The notes under the pieces: generated by a model
What the model saw: the letters and a program-made list of their open reading frames with translations, nothing else
What the model was told of the DNA's origin: nothing
The model's database searches: none
Made by a program: the position numbers and the translations under genes
Assembly (NCBI GenBank): GCA_031290695.1
Contig: JAITNB010000108.1
Coordinates: 1 to 6,509, forward strand
From: Coriobacteriales bacterium
GTDB lineage: Bacteria; Actinomycetota; Coriobacteriia; Coriobacteriales; UBA8131
Length of the DNA stretch: 6,509 bases
Direction: 5' to 3'
Shown here: positions 1-6,296 of the stretch, piece by piece
Layout: every line of letters begins with the position of its first letter
Numbering within the stretch: position 1 is the stretch's first letter

Positions 1-3
1 CCT

Positions 4-471
4 ATGGAACGTAGGGACTTCGTCAGGGGTGTAGGGGGACTTGTAGTCGTCGCCGCGCTTGGGGGGATTGCGGGGCCACGCATCGTGCAGTCGCTTACTG
101 GCAGCCCTGACCAGGGCAACCAAGCCAGCCAAATAGGCCAACCCGTATTCATCACGTCAAGCGGCATAGCGCCAGAAGCCGCCGTCGGTCCCGTCATGGC
201 CGCAGATATTGAGCTGAGAGCAACCGCAGACGGTGCACAGGGCCACTACGACGGCGTCCACCTGTTCAACGTCGACGCGCTGGGGGCCCAACTCGTCAAG
301 CTGGCAGACGGCAGCCGTACCATCGAGCAAATCGTCGCCAGCACCCAGGCAAGCAACCCTGCCTTCGCAACGCTCCCCGCCTCCAGTGCTGCTGCATTCT
401 TCGTACAGTTGGGACAGGCAGGCTACCTGCAAAACCAGGTGTACGTCACCCTCTATGAGAACTGCGCCTGA
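4..471 (+). CDS. PqqD/RRE-like protein with twin-arginine-type N-terminus
   Basis: A 155-residue protein with two parts. Residues 1-25 look like a Tat signal or anchor: acidic-Arg-Arg-Asp-Phe-Val-Arg at residues 2-7, then a hydrophobic Gly/Ala/Val stretch to about residue 24. No lipobox or convincing AxA cleavage site is seen. Roughly residues 75-150 resemble the PqqD-type winged helix (RiPP recognition element): a Leu-Phe-Asn-Val-Asp segment, then the hallmark Asp-Gly-Ser-Arg-Thr-Ile-Glu-Gln-Ile, then a helix ending in a Gly-Tyr-Leu turn. PqqD-family domains bind the leader of a precursor peptide and deliver it to a radical SAM/SPASM enzyme, which is exactly what follows 6 bases downstream. 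The start lies 3 bases from the window edge, so its ribosome site is not visible; the Arg-Arg motif at the N-terminus supports it. Export of an RRE would be unusual; the segment may instead act as a membrane anchor. The PqqD call is by motif, without profile support. Confidence 0.72.
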   Translation: MERRDFVRGVGGLVVVAALGGIAGPRIVQSLTGSPDQGNQASQIGQPVFITSSGIAPEAAVGPVMAADIELRATADGAQGHYDGVHLFNVDALGAQLVKLADGSRTIEQIVASTQASNPAFATLPASSAAAFFVQLGQAGYLQNQVYVTLYENCA

Positions 472-477
472 GGCAAC

Positions 478-1890
478 ATGATGACCGCCACCGCATCCTC
501 ATCCCAGACCGCACTGAGACAGCCCCCTGAGCTTTTTGTCATCGAGGACGAGAAGGGGCCCATCCTCTACGCCCCGCTGCGCAGGGTCATGGCACGCGTC
601 AACCACGATGCCGTCAGGATCGCCCTTGACCATGTGGACGACCCAGACTCCACCCCGGTACTCGATGCCAACGGCCAAACAGTTTTAGAGGCTCTGGAGA
701 AGCACGGGTTCTTTGAGCGCCGCCTCTACCCCAGCCATGAGCCACAGTTCCGTCCCGCGCAGGTGACCCTGTTTCCCACAAACCGCTGCAACCTCCGCTG
801 TAGCTACTGTTACGCCCAGGGTGGCGAAGGCGGCGACAACAACGAGCCGCTCACGGTCATGGACCTCGCAGCCGCTAAACGTGCCATAGACCTCGTGGCG
901 CACAACGCCCAGGAGCTTGCGGCCGAGGGGCTGCCGTATAAGAACTTCCTCGTGAGCATACATGGCAACGGCGAGCCCTTCTGTGCCTTTGACACGCTGC
1001 GCGAGATCGTATTCTATGCCCAGGACGTGAGCGAGGCCCTCGAGTTCCCCGTTGTCTTGAACACGGCAACCAATGGCGTGATGGACGAGGAGCAGCTGGA
1101 GTTTTTAGCCGCCAACTTTAACAACGTGAACATATCCTTTGACGGCCTGCCCAGCCTGCAGGACGCCCAGCGCCCCCTCGCCAACGGCAAAGGCTCGTTT
1201 GCCCTGGTAGACCGTACGATGAAGCGCCTTGCGGCCGCGGGGGTGAACTTTGGCATCCGCGCTACGGTGACCAACGCCATGATAGCGCGCCTGGTAGAGA
1301 TCACCAGCTTTGTGGCCAACAACTATCCCAGTGTCGAACAGCTGCACTTCGAGCCGGTATGGGAATGCGGCCGCTGCGTCACCTCCAACGACTCGCCGCC
1401 CACCGCTGAGGACTTCATTGCCAACTACCTTGCCGCCCTTGAGGTAGCGCGGGAGAAGGGCATACGCCTCGTGTATTCCGGAGCACGCCAAGACATGGTG
1501 ACCGACGCCTTTTGCAAGGTCTCAAGCGGCTCGTTTACCGTGACGCCCACCGGCGATGTCACCGCCTGCTACGAGGTATCCTACAAAAGCGACCCTCGCA
1601 GTGAGCGCTACTTCTTTGGACGGTACGACCCTGAGCTTGGCACCTATGTGTTCGACCAGAAAACGCTTGACGCGTTGGCCCAGCTCAACGTGAAGAACAT
1701 CCCCTTCTGCACCGATTGCTTCTGCCGCTGGCACTGTGCCGGCGACTGCGCCGCCAAGGTACTCGAAGGCAAGCAGCCACAAGACCACCAGGGCAGCCAG
1801 CGCTGCACCATCAACCGGCGGCTGACCTTGAACCAGATCCAACGCAAAATGGAGTGGAGTGATGTCGATGTCCAGCAACAACCAAAGTAG
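478..1890 (+). CDS. Radical SAM/SPASM peptide maturase
   Basis: A 470-residue enzyme predicted to modify the Cys-rich peptide encoded just downstream. The radical SAM CxxxCxxC motif is Cys104, Cys108, Cys111 (CNLRCSYC), which binds the SAM-cleaving 4Fe-4S cluster. A His-Gly-Asn-Gly-Glu-Pro stretch at 162-167 stands where the SAM-binding GGE motif is expected. The C-terminus carries a complete SPASM signature for auxiliary clusters: Cys346-x12-Gly-x4-Cys364, then Cys411-x2-Cys414-x5-Cys420-x3-Cys424, then Cys443. Extra cysteines Cys297, Cys300 and Cys416 lie nearby. Residues about 15-80 form an N-terminal domain typical in position of peptide maturases. SPASM maturases make thioether (sactionine or ranthionine), C-C or C-O links in RiPPs. 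The gene begins ATGATG; TGAGG at 469-473 lies 4 bases before the first and 7 before the second ATG, so residue 2 may be the true start. It overlaps the precursor gene. The family is secure; the exact chemistry is inferred. Confidence 0.93.
   Translation: MMTATASSSQTALRQPPELFVIEDEKGPILYAPLRRVMARVNHDAVRIALDHVDDPDSTPVLDANGQTVLEALEKHGFFERRLYPSHEPQFRPAQVTLFPTNRCNLRCSYCYAQGGEGGDNNEPLTVMDLAAAKRAIDLVAHNAQELAAEGLPYKNFLVSIHGNGEPFCAFDTLREIVFYAQDVSEALEFPVVLNTATNGVMDEEQLEFLAANFNNVNISFDGLPSLQDAQRPLANGKGSFALVDRTMKRLAAAGVNFGIRATVTNAMIARLVEITSFVANNYPSVEQLHFEPVWECGRCVTSNDSPPTAEDFIANYLAALEVAREKGIRLVYSGARQDMVTDAFCKVSSGSFTVTPTGDVTACYEVSYKSDPRSERYFFGRYDPELGTYVFDQKTLDALAQLNVKNIPFCTDCFCRWHCAGDCAAKVLEGKQPQDHQGSQRCTINRRLTLNQIQRKMEWSDVDVQQQPK
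1851..1859 (+). promoter_or_regulatory. Tandem ribosome binding sites inside the maturase gene, deciding the precursor start
   Basis: GGAGTGGAG contains two GGAG cores in the last codons of the maturase gene. The first (1851-1854) sits 7 bases before the ATG at 1862; the second (1856-1859) sits 8 bases before the ATG at 1868. The GTG at 1859 overlaps the second core and is therefore the least likely start. The precursor is then 142 or 140 residues rather than 143. The position inside the upstream gene implies translational coupling. Confidence 0.6.
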
Positions 1891-2290
1891 CGGGTACAAC
1901 GACCGCGAGCCCAGCGGCGAGAACCCCAGCGCCCTGCCCAAGCCGCAGATCGAGATCATCGTCGACGGCAGCAGTATCTACAAGCCCGGCATGAAGTCGT
2001 TCTTCATCAATGAGGATGACGAGACCGCCACTATCAGCTCGTTGGGCGAGGGCGTTATAACCGGCGAGTTCTGCACCTGCGACGTGGTCTACACCACGCT
2101 GCCCGGCTCCACAACAGTCTGTAGCTGCGACACGGTGTGTGCCTGTGAGGGTGTCTGTAACTGCGTCAGCTACGTATCCTGCAGCTGCGACGGAGACTAC
2201 TCATGCAGCTGCGTGAGTTACACCTCAACAAGCTGCTCGTGCCAGTCGGTAAGCTGCGGCAGCCCCTGCGCCTGCGTCCCGGTACATTAA
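1859..2290 (+). CDS. Cys-rich CxC-repeat RiPP precursor peptide
   Basis: A precursor-like protein of at most 143 residues (likely start ATG 1862 or 1868). Residues 1-71 contain no cysteine: a polar Ser/Asn/Pro-rich segment, then a more structured stretch with Ile-Glu-Ile-Ile-Val-Asp (31-36) and Lys-Ser-Phe-Phe-Ile-Asn (46-51), a plausible leader recognised by the PqqD-like protein. Residues 72-143 contain 17 cysteines, 16 as eight CxC pairs starting at 72, 88, 94, 100, 108, 116, 126 and 137, plus Cys133; the gaps are rich in Ser, Thr, Tyr, Val, Asp. It overlaps the SPASM maturase gene, making it the obvious substrate. No Gly-Gly or other clear leader-cleavage site is seen. It does not match RiPP classes I can name: the SCIFF and CXXX-repeat peptides have different spacing. 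Metallothionein-like metal binding through CxC is the main alternative. The gene is certain; the precursor role is a strong inference. Confidence 0.85.
   Translation: MMSMSSNNQSSGYNDREPSGENPSALPKPQIEIIVDGSSIYKPGMKSFFINEDDETATISSLGEGVITGEFCTCDVVYTTLPGSTTVCSCDTVCACEGVCNCVSYVSCSCDGDYSCSCVSYTSTSCSCQSVSCGSPCACVPVH
2120..2254 (+). repeat. In-frame CxC hexad and octad repeats in the precursor core
   Basis: Residues 88-132 of the precursor fall into short tandem units. Two hexads read Cys-x-Cys-acidic-x-Val (88-93, 94-99). Three octads read Cys-x-Cys-x-x-Tyr-x-Ser (100-107, 108-115, 116-123), the last followed by Thr-Ser, then a shortened unit at 126-132. At DNA level only short identity remains, such as TGCAGCTGCG at 2180-2189 and again at 2204-2213, 24 bases apart. 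This suggests old duplications kept by selection on the protein pattern rather than a recent expansion. Confidence 0.7.
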
Positions 2291-2293
2291 GAA

Positions 2294-2300
2294 AGGGGAG
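2294..2300 (+). promoter_or_regulatory. Strong Shine-Dalgarno for the lipoprotein gene
   Basis: AGGGGAG ends 6 bases before the ATG at 2307. It is the best ribosome site in the window and lies in the only true intergenic gap of the operon (2291-2306). It fixes the start of the lipoprotein gene, whose signal peptide begins right there. It lets that gene be translated independently of the precursor, unlike the coupled genes on either side. Confidence 0.75.
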
Positions 2301-2306
2301 AAGACC

Positions 2307-3161
2307 ATGATTCCCAAAACGGCAACCGCCCCAGCCAGGCTGCTCGTCTGCCTCGCTGCACTGTGCCTCGCCCTTGCACTCGCAACTCTGACTGCCTGCG
2401 GCAACAGGCAGGATCCTGGCGCAACCGAAGGACCTCCAACAGTAGGAGAGGACGAGCCGGCAGTCCCAGACACCGTATGGGTTGCGCAGGAAATGCGCGA
2501 TCCCTCAGAGTTGCTTGATGTGATGCAAGAGGGCTTTGAGGCATGCCAGGAGGCCAAGGCCTTCTCGCCCACAGACCCAGCTGCTGTTGAGGCTATGGTC
2601 GCTGCGGGCGAGATAGCCAGTCTTTTTGCACAGGGAAACCGCTACTACCGTAACGGCTCGTACAAGGAGGCGTTGGGCGCGTACGACGAGGTACTCGCCA
2701 GCCTTCCCAAGCACCTGGGGACCAACAACAACCGTACCCTTGCCCTGTTGCAACTTGGCCAAAGCGAAAAGGCGCTTGTCCAAGCGTCCAAGACACTCTA
2801 CCTCTACCCTGAGGAATACGGCTGTGTGCTCAACTTCCAGATAGCCGCCAAAGCCGAAGGTTTTTCCGCTGCGGCAGTTCTTGAGGGAATGTCTTCACTC
2901 TATGAAGAATATGAAGACATATCGTCACCATTTGAAACTCGCTTTAACGACCATGAGGCACTGGTTGATGCCTCTAACTACAACAGCGTGGCTCAAAACA
3001 TCGAGTTCCTTCTCAGTAAAAACGCAGATGACCTGCACACGACTGTCAACAACCTTAAGGGCCAGCTCTACACAACAGAGCTGTACACAGCAAATGACCC
3101 CGATACCTTGGCCCTTATAAAATACCTTGAAGGCGTTGAAGCGCTCCTTGCCACGCAGTAA
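2307..3161 (+). CDS. TPR-containing lipoprotein
   Basis: A 284-residue protein anchored outside the membrane by a lipid-modified cysteine. The N-terminus has Lys4 and Arg11, a hydrophobic run from about residue 12 to 28, and the lipobox Leu-Thr-Ala-Cys with Cys31 as the lipidation site. A disordered Gly/Pro/Asp/Glu linker (about 32-52) follows. Residues about 103-172 form two tetratricopeptide-like helix pairs: the first holds Asn-Arg-Tyr-Tyr-Arg-Asn-Gly-Ser-Tyr-Lys-Glu-Ala-Leu, the second Ala-Leu-Leu-Gln-Leu-Gly-Gln-Ser-Glu-Lys-Ala-Leu. The rest (about 173-284) is probably helical and not recognised. TPR domains bind proteins or peptides, so in this operon the lipoprotein could receive, fold, display or give immunity to the modified peptide; that role is inferred. 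It has its own strong ribosome site and its stop codon shares one base with the next gene's start. No enzymatic motif is visible. Confidence 0.82.
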   Translation: MIPKTATAPARLLVCLAALCLALALATLTACGNRQDPGATEGPPTVGEDEPAVPDTVWVAQEMRDPSELLDVMQEGFEACQEAKAFSPTDPAAVEAMVAAGEIASLFAQGNRYYRNGSYKEALGAYDEVLASLPKHLGTNNNRTLALLQLGQSEKALVQASKTLYLYPEEYGCVLNFQIAAKAEGFSAAAVLEGMSSLYEEYEDISSPFETRFNDHEALVDASNYNSVAQNIEFLLSKNADDLHTTVNNLKGQLYTTELYTANDPDTLALIKYLEGVEALLATQ

Positions 3162-4711
3162 TGCCCACGACTGCGCTGATACGCCCTTTGTATAAGGGCG
3201 ACGAGTCCGAGTTCCAGGAGCCTCTGGGTATCGAGAGGCTTGCGGGGTTCCTTGAGATGCGCGGCGTAGCGGTACGCCAGTTCGACCGCCGCCTTTTCGC
3301 GCGCGAACACAGCCCAGCGTTCTGGCAGGAGTTCGAGGAGGCCTTCCCTACCGGCCACTCCCCCAACCTCGTGGGCTTGAGCGTCATGACCGCCGAGGAT
3401 GTGCCAGACGCCCTGCGCGTCATCTCCCGCATCAGCGCCCGCCACCCCCTTGCGCGCTTTATCGCGGGCGGCCTCTACGTCACTACCAACCCCGAGGCCG
3501 CCCGCACCCGCTTTCCTCCCCCTGTTCAGCTCGTCGCATACGAAGGCGAGCTGCCCCTGCTTGAGGCAGTGCTCAAACAGGAGCTCCCTGCTGCCAGCAT
3601 CACCCCAAGCCCTGATACGCCGTCCAGCCCGGCGGTCCTGCACCGTGACGGCTGCTGCCCCAGCACTGTGGGTACGGAGAATGGCGGGCCACACGCGGGA
3701 GACCACACCCTTACCCCCAACGAGTGGGCACCGGCCAGCCGCCCCAACTTTGAGCGCTATGTACGGCTGGGGTGCGCCATCAGCTTGCAGAGCACACGCG
3801 GATGCCAGGGGTCGTGCAGCTTCTGCGCCACGCCTGAGCTTCCCCTGCCCTACCGGTGCTGGCGTGGCAGGGCTATAGCGCTCGTAGCCAACGAGGTCGA
3901 GGCGCTCACGGCGCGGGCGCGAGCAGCGGGGCTTCTCCCCATCTTCAACTTCGTGGACGACGACTTTGGCAGCCTTGGGCGCATCGAGGAGCTCAGTGCC
4001 GAGCTCCAGCGCCGAGACCTGCACATCGCCTACGCGCTGCAACTGCGCGTAGGGGCGCTCCTGGGGCAAGAACGGCTTGCCGAGCGCCTTGCCGCTTTGA
4101 ATAGGGGCGGCTTCACACGCGTATTCCTGGGCGTAGAATCACTGTGCGCCAAGACCCTCAAAAACTGGAACAAGCCCTACCCCACCAACGGCCTTCCCGC
4201 TGTCTTTAACGCGCTGCGGCTGGCAGGAATCAGCGCCCACATAGGCTACATCCTCTGGCACAGCAGCAGCACCGTTGAAGGCGCACGTGAAGAGGCCCGC
4301 CGTCTGTGGGAGATGGGGCTTTACTGCCCTAAGGTGGCAGAGAGCCGCATGGTGCTCTTTCCCGGTAGCAGGCTCCATCGCCAGTCCCAGGCAAGCGGCC
4401 TGCACAGCCACAACGCGCGGTGGGAGCCACTGGAGCCTGAGGTCGAGGGCTTTTATCACAGTCTCAGCAACAGGCTCCGCCCCCTCTACGATGTATGGAA
4501 GGAAGGCGCCGTCCTCGCCCCCTGGCTAGCGGCCCAGGCCCACCTCACCAATAACCCCACCGCCCTGCATGAGCTCAACTCCATCCTCACCCAGTGCGAC
4601 CGTTACTCCTACCAGGGCCTCGTTAACAGCGTGTTCCCCAAAGACCTTCCCGAGATAGCGTCTGAGCTTATGAGCAGAGTTCGGCGGATACAAAGCGCAG
4701 TGCTCGCGTGA
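3161..4711 (+). CDS. B12-binding-type radical SAM protein
   Basis: A 516-residue protein with the layout of cobalamin-dependent radical SAM enzymes. Residues about 1-145 look like a Rossmann-type B12-binding domain: Pro-Leu-Gly-Ile-Glu-Arg-Leu-Ala near 21-28, a Gly-Leu-Ser-Val strand, Gly-Gly-Leu-Tyr and a Tyr-Glu-Gly-Glu turn. The base-off ligand motif DxHxxG is not evident, as in some members of the class. The radical SAM motif is Cys215-x3-Cys219-x2-Cys222 within a Thr-Arg-Gly-Cys context, followed by Val-Asp-Asp-Asp-Phe, a common second strand in this class, and a Gly-Val-Glu-Ser stretch. Known relatives methylate unactivated carbons or phosphorus or rearrange rings; which applies here cannot be read. 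A Pro/Ser/Thr-rich linker (about 145-190) with an adjacent Cys-Cys separates the domains. The start is the ATG of TAATG, overlapping the lipoprotein stop by one base, with no clear ribosome site: translational coupling. A radical SAM enzyme is secure; cobalamin binding is likely. Confidence 0.85.
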   Translation: MPTTALIRPLYKGDESEFQEPLGIERLAGFLEMRGVAVRQFDRRLFAREHSPAFWQEFEEAFPTGHSPNLVGLSVMTAEDVPDALRVISRISARHPLARFIAGGLYVTTNPEAARTRFPPPVQLVAYEGELPLLEAVLKQELPAASITPSPDTPSSPAVLHRDGCCPSTVGTENGGPHAGDHTLTPNEWAPASRPNFERYVRLGCAISLQSTRGCQGSCSFCATPELPLPYRCWRGRAIALVANEVEALTARARAAGLLPIFNFVDDDFGSLGRIEELSAELQRRDLHIAYALQLRVGALLGQERLAERLAALNRGGFTRVFLGVESLCAKTLKNWNKPYPTNGLPAVFNALRLAGISAHIGYILWHSSSTVEGAREEARRLWEMGLYCPKVAESRMVLFPGSRLHRQSQASGLHSHNARWEPLEPEVEGFYHSLSNRLRPLYDVWKEGAVLAPWLAAQAHLTNNPTALHELNSILTQCDRYSYQGLVNSVFPKDLPEIASELMSRVRRIQSAVLA

Positions 4712-6201
4712 GGTACGTCGCCCCTCTCTGCGCGCCTGACGAGGTTGCTGCCCTTGTGGAGGCGGGAGCGAGCGAGCTGTATTGCGGGCTGCTTGAGCCC
4801 TGGTGGCAAGAGCGCTATGGCAACCACGACAGTGTGAGCCGCCGCCAGGGTGCGGCAAACCTCGCTTCGCGCGATGAGCTCGCACACGTCGTTGAGCAGG
4901 CAGCGCAACGCAAGGTACCCGTCTATCTCACCGTGAACGTGCGCTACACCGAGCCACAGCTCGACTACCTGGTAGGCCTCTGCACCGCCTTCGAGAAGAT
5001 GGGCGGCACGGGACTTCAAATATCGGACATCGGCCTGCTCAACCGCCTGAAAGGCACCACGTCGCTGCGTCTGTGCCTCTCGCTTCTGGCGGTGGCTGAC
5101 AACATCCCCACCATCGATGCCTTCCACTCCCTCCTGGGCATCAGCCGCGTCGTCCTCCCCCGCTTCATCACGCCCCGTGAGGCCGCAGCGCTGCTCGCGC
5201 CCTTCCCAAGCCTTGAGGCAGAGGTCATGGCCTTCTTTGACAAATGCCCCTTCGTCGATGGCTACTGCCGCAACTATCACGGTGTTGCCTATCCCACGTG
5301 GACCGGCGAGGACACGCAAGGCCCACCCCCGCTTTACACCTTCGACACAACCTTTGTCACCCATTCCTGCCTAGGTACAAAACAGCACTATCTCCAATCA
5401 CACCCCTGTGCAGCCTGCACCTTGCCCCGCTTTGAAAAGGCTGGCGTGGGCTTCTCAAAGATAGGCGGCCGCGGTAGGCCGCTCGCCAGCCGCATTAGCG
5501 CGCTTCGCTTTCTCAAACAAGCTGCGTCCCTCCCCGACAACGCAGGTCGCGCCCTGCTCTATAAACAAAGCTTTGACCAGCACTGCCAATGCTATTACGA
5601 GGAGGCGCAGCAGCAGCGAACGTGCATCTCTCCCGTTACCGCAACCCTGCCCCCCACTGGTGTGTGGCTCGGGTTCCAGGCGCAGCCGCCGGCTGGCTGT
5701 GAGCGGGTATATATTGGCAGCGAGACTGACCGAGCAACTGTTGGGAGGCTGCTCGAAAACTGGGAATGGGTCGCATCGTTGGCACCTCCCGTGACTTTGG
5801 TGCTCCCGCCCTTATCCCAGGGACAACTCGACAGCCTACACCTGTTAACACGCCTGCTTAACGCGGAACCGCACAGCGGTATGCGCCTGTGCCTGAACGA
5901 TGTGGGCTCGTTGCATGCCGCATACAGGAATCGAGAGAAAGGCGCGCCCTACGCCCTCAGCATCGGCACCCTGCTTGCCCGCGTAGACGATCCCGCAGCC
6001 TACGCACGCTTCCTCGACCCCAACATGAACCCCCAACGCACGGTTGTTGGCCCAGACGAGCGCCCACGGCTGCTCACCTGGGCACCTCCCCCCAAAGAAC
6101 TTGTCCGCCACTGGCACAGCCCCTCCGCCCTCGAGCCCTCGGCCCGCAGCTTCTTTGAGCAGATACTCGGCGAGCAGGAACTCATCTATGAGTTCTCGTG
6201 A
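4708..6201 (+). CDS. U32-peptidase-family-like protein (UbiU/RlhA/TrhP type)
   Basis: A 497-residue protein whose first 270 residues resemble family U32. Near the start, Ala-Pro-x-x-x-Pro/Asp-Glu and Gly-Ala-Ser-Glu-Leu-Tyr-Cys-Gly-Leu match the first barrel strand. These are followed by Val-Tyr-Leu-Thr-Val-Asn, a Gln-Ile-Ser-Asp-Ile-Gly strand, Ser-Arg-Val-Val-Leu-Pro-Arg, and the C-terminal Phe-Ser-Lys-Ile-Gly-Gly-Arg-Gly (249-256), equivalent to the family's KIEGR. Cys180-x6-Cys187 has the spacing of the first two 4Fe-4S ligands of UbiU; Cys221, Cys234 and Cys237 can supply the others. Although named peptidases, characterised members are Fe-S proteins involved in oxygen-independent hydroxylation of ubiquinone precursors, rRNA or tRNA. 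In this operon a peptide-directed hydroxylase, or less likely a protease, is the inference. Residues about 275-497 are an extra region I do not recognise, beginning with further cysteines. The GTG start overlaps the previous stop (GTGA), indicating coupling. It is the last gene of the operon. Confidence 0.75.
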   Translation: MRYVAPLCAPDEVAALVEAGASELYCGLLEPWWQERYGNHDSVSRRQGAANLASRDELAHVVEQAAQRKVPVYLTVNVRYTEPQLDYLVGLCTAFEKMGGTGLQISDIGLLNRLKGTTSLRLCLSLLAVADNIPTIDAFHSLLGISRVVLPRFITPREAAALLAPFPSLEAEVMAFFDKCPFVDGYCRNYHGVAYPTWTGEDTQGPPPLYTFDTTFVTHSCLGTKQHYLQSHPCAACTLPRFEKAGVGFSKIGGRGRPLASRISALRFLKQAASLPDNAGRALLYKQSFDQHCQCYYEEAQQQRTCISPVTATLPPTGVWLGFQAQPPAGCERVYIGSETDRATVGRLLENWEWVASLAPPVTLVLPPLSQGQLDSLHLLTRLLNAEPHSGMRLCLNDVGSLHAAYRNREKGAPYALSIGTLLARVDDPAAYARFLDPNMNPQRTVVGPDERPRLLTWAPPPKELVRHWHSPSALEPSARSFFEQILGEQELIYEFS

Positions 6202-6261
6202 CCTTTAAGAGCACATTTAAACCCGCAAACCGTCTCAGATGATAAGCACATAGGGGGAGAA

Positions 6262-6283
6262 GGCCAAAAGGGTTCCTTTGGCC
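6262..6283. terminator. Possible weak bidirectional terminator hairpin
   Basis: GGCCAAAAGG (6262-6271) can pair with CCTTTGGCC (6275-6283) around a 3-base loop, with one bulged A. It lies 61 bases after the operon's last stop and 14 bases beyond the stop of the converging minus-strand gene, where a shared terminator would be expected. No real T-run follows on either strand, so an intrinsic terminator is only weakly supported. The rest of 6202-6296 shows no gene, promoter or repeat that I can support. Confidence 0.35.
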
Positions 6284-6296
6284 GCTATAGTATTTG

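Noticed and set aside
1522..1959. A minus-strand open frame across the maturase-precursor junction
   Set aside because: It is antisense to the SPASM domain, whose cysteine spacing fixes the plus-strand frame; no motif is seen in the antisense product.
2120..2254. The periodic units as a CRISPR array or DNA-level tandem repeat
   Set aside because: The units are 18-24 bases, diverged at DNA level, in frame and without spacers; the periodicity is of the protein.
1859..2290. The Cys-rich protein as a plain metallothionein
   Set aside because: CxC pairs do fit metallothioneins, but the long cysteine-free leader, the overlap with a SPASM maturase and the PqqD-like gene make a RiPP precursor the better reading. 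Metal binding by the finished product is not excluded.
3068..4069. A 333-codon open frame on the minus strand
   Set aside because: It runs antisense across the end of the lipoprotein and the B12-type radical SAM gene. Its translation is Arg/Gly/Ala-rich with no recognisable motif, as expected from high-GC codon bias in the real gene.
4609..5364. A 251-codon minus-strand open frame
   Set aside because: It is opposite the coupled junction of the B12-type and U32-like genes, both of which have clear family motifs; it has none.
4708..6201. Peptidase that removes the leader, from the U32 family name
   Set aside because: Characterised U32 proteins are mostly Fe-S hydroxylation factors, and the cysteine spacing here fits that group; no protease catalytic motif is visible. 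Kept only as a minor alternative.
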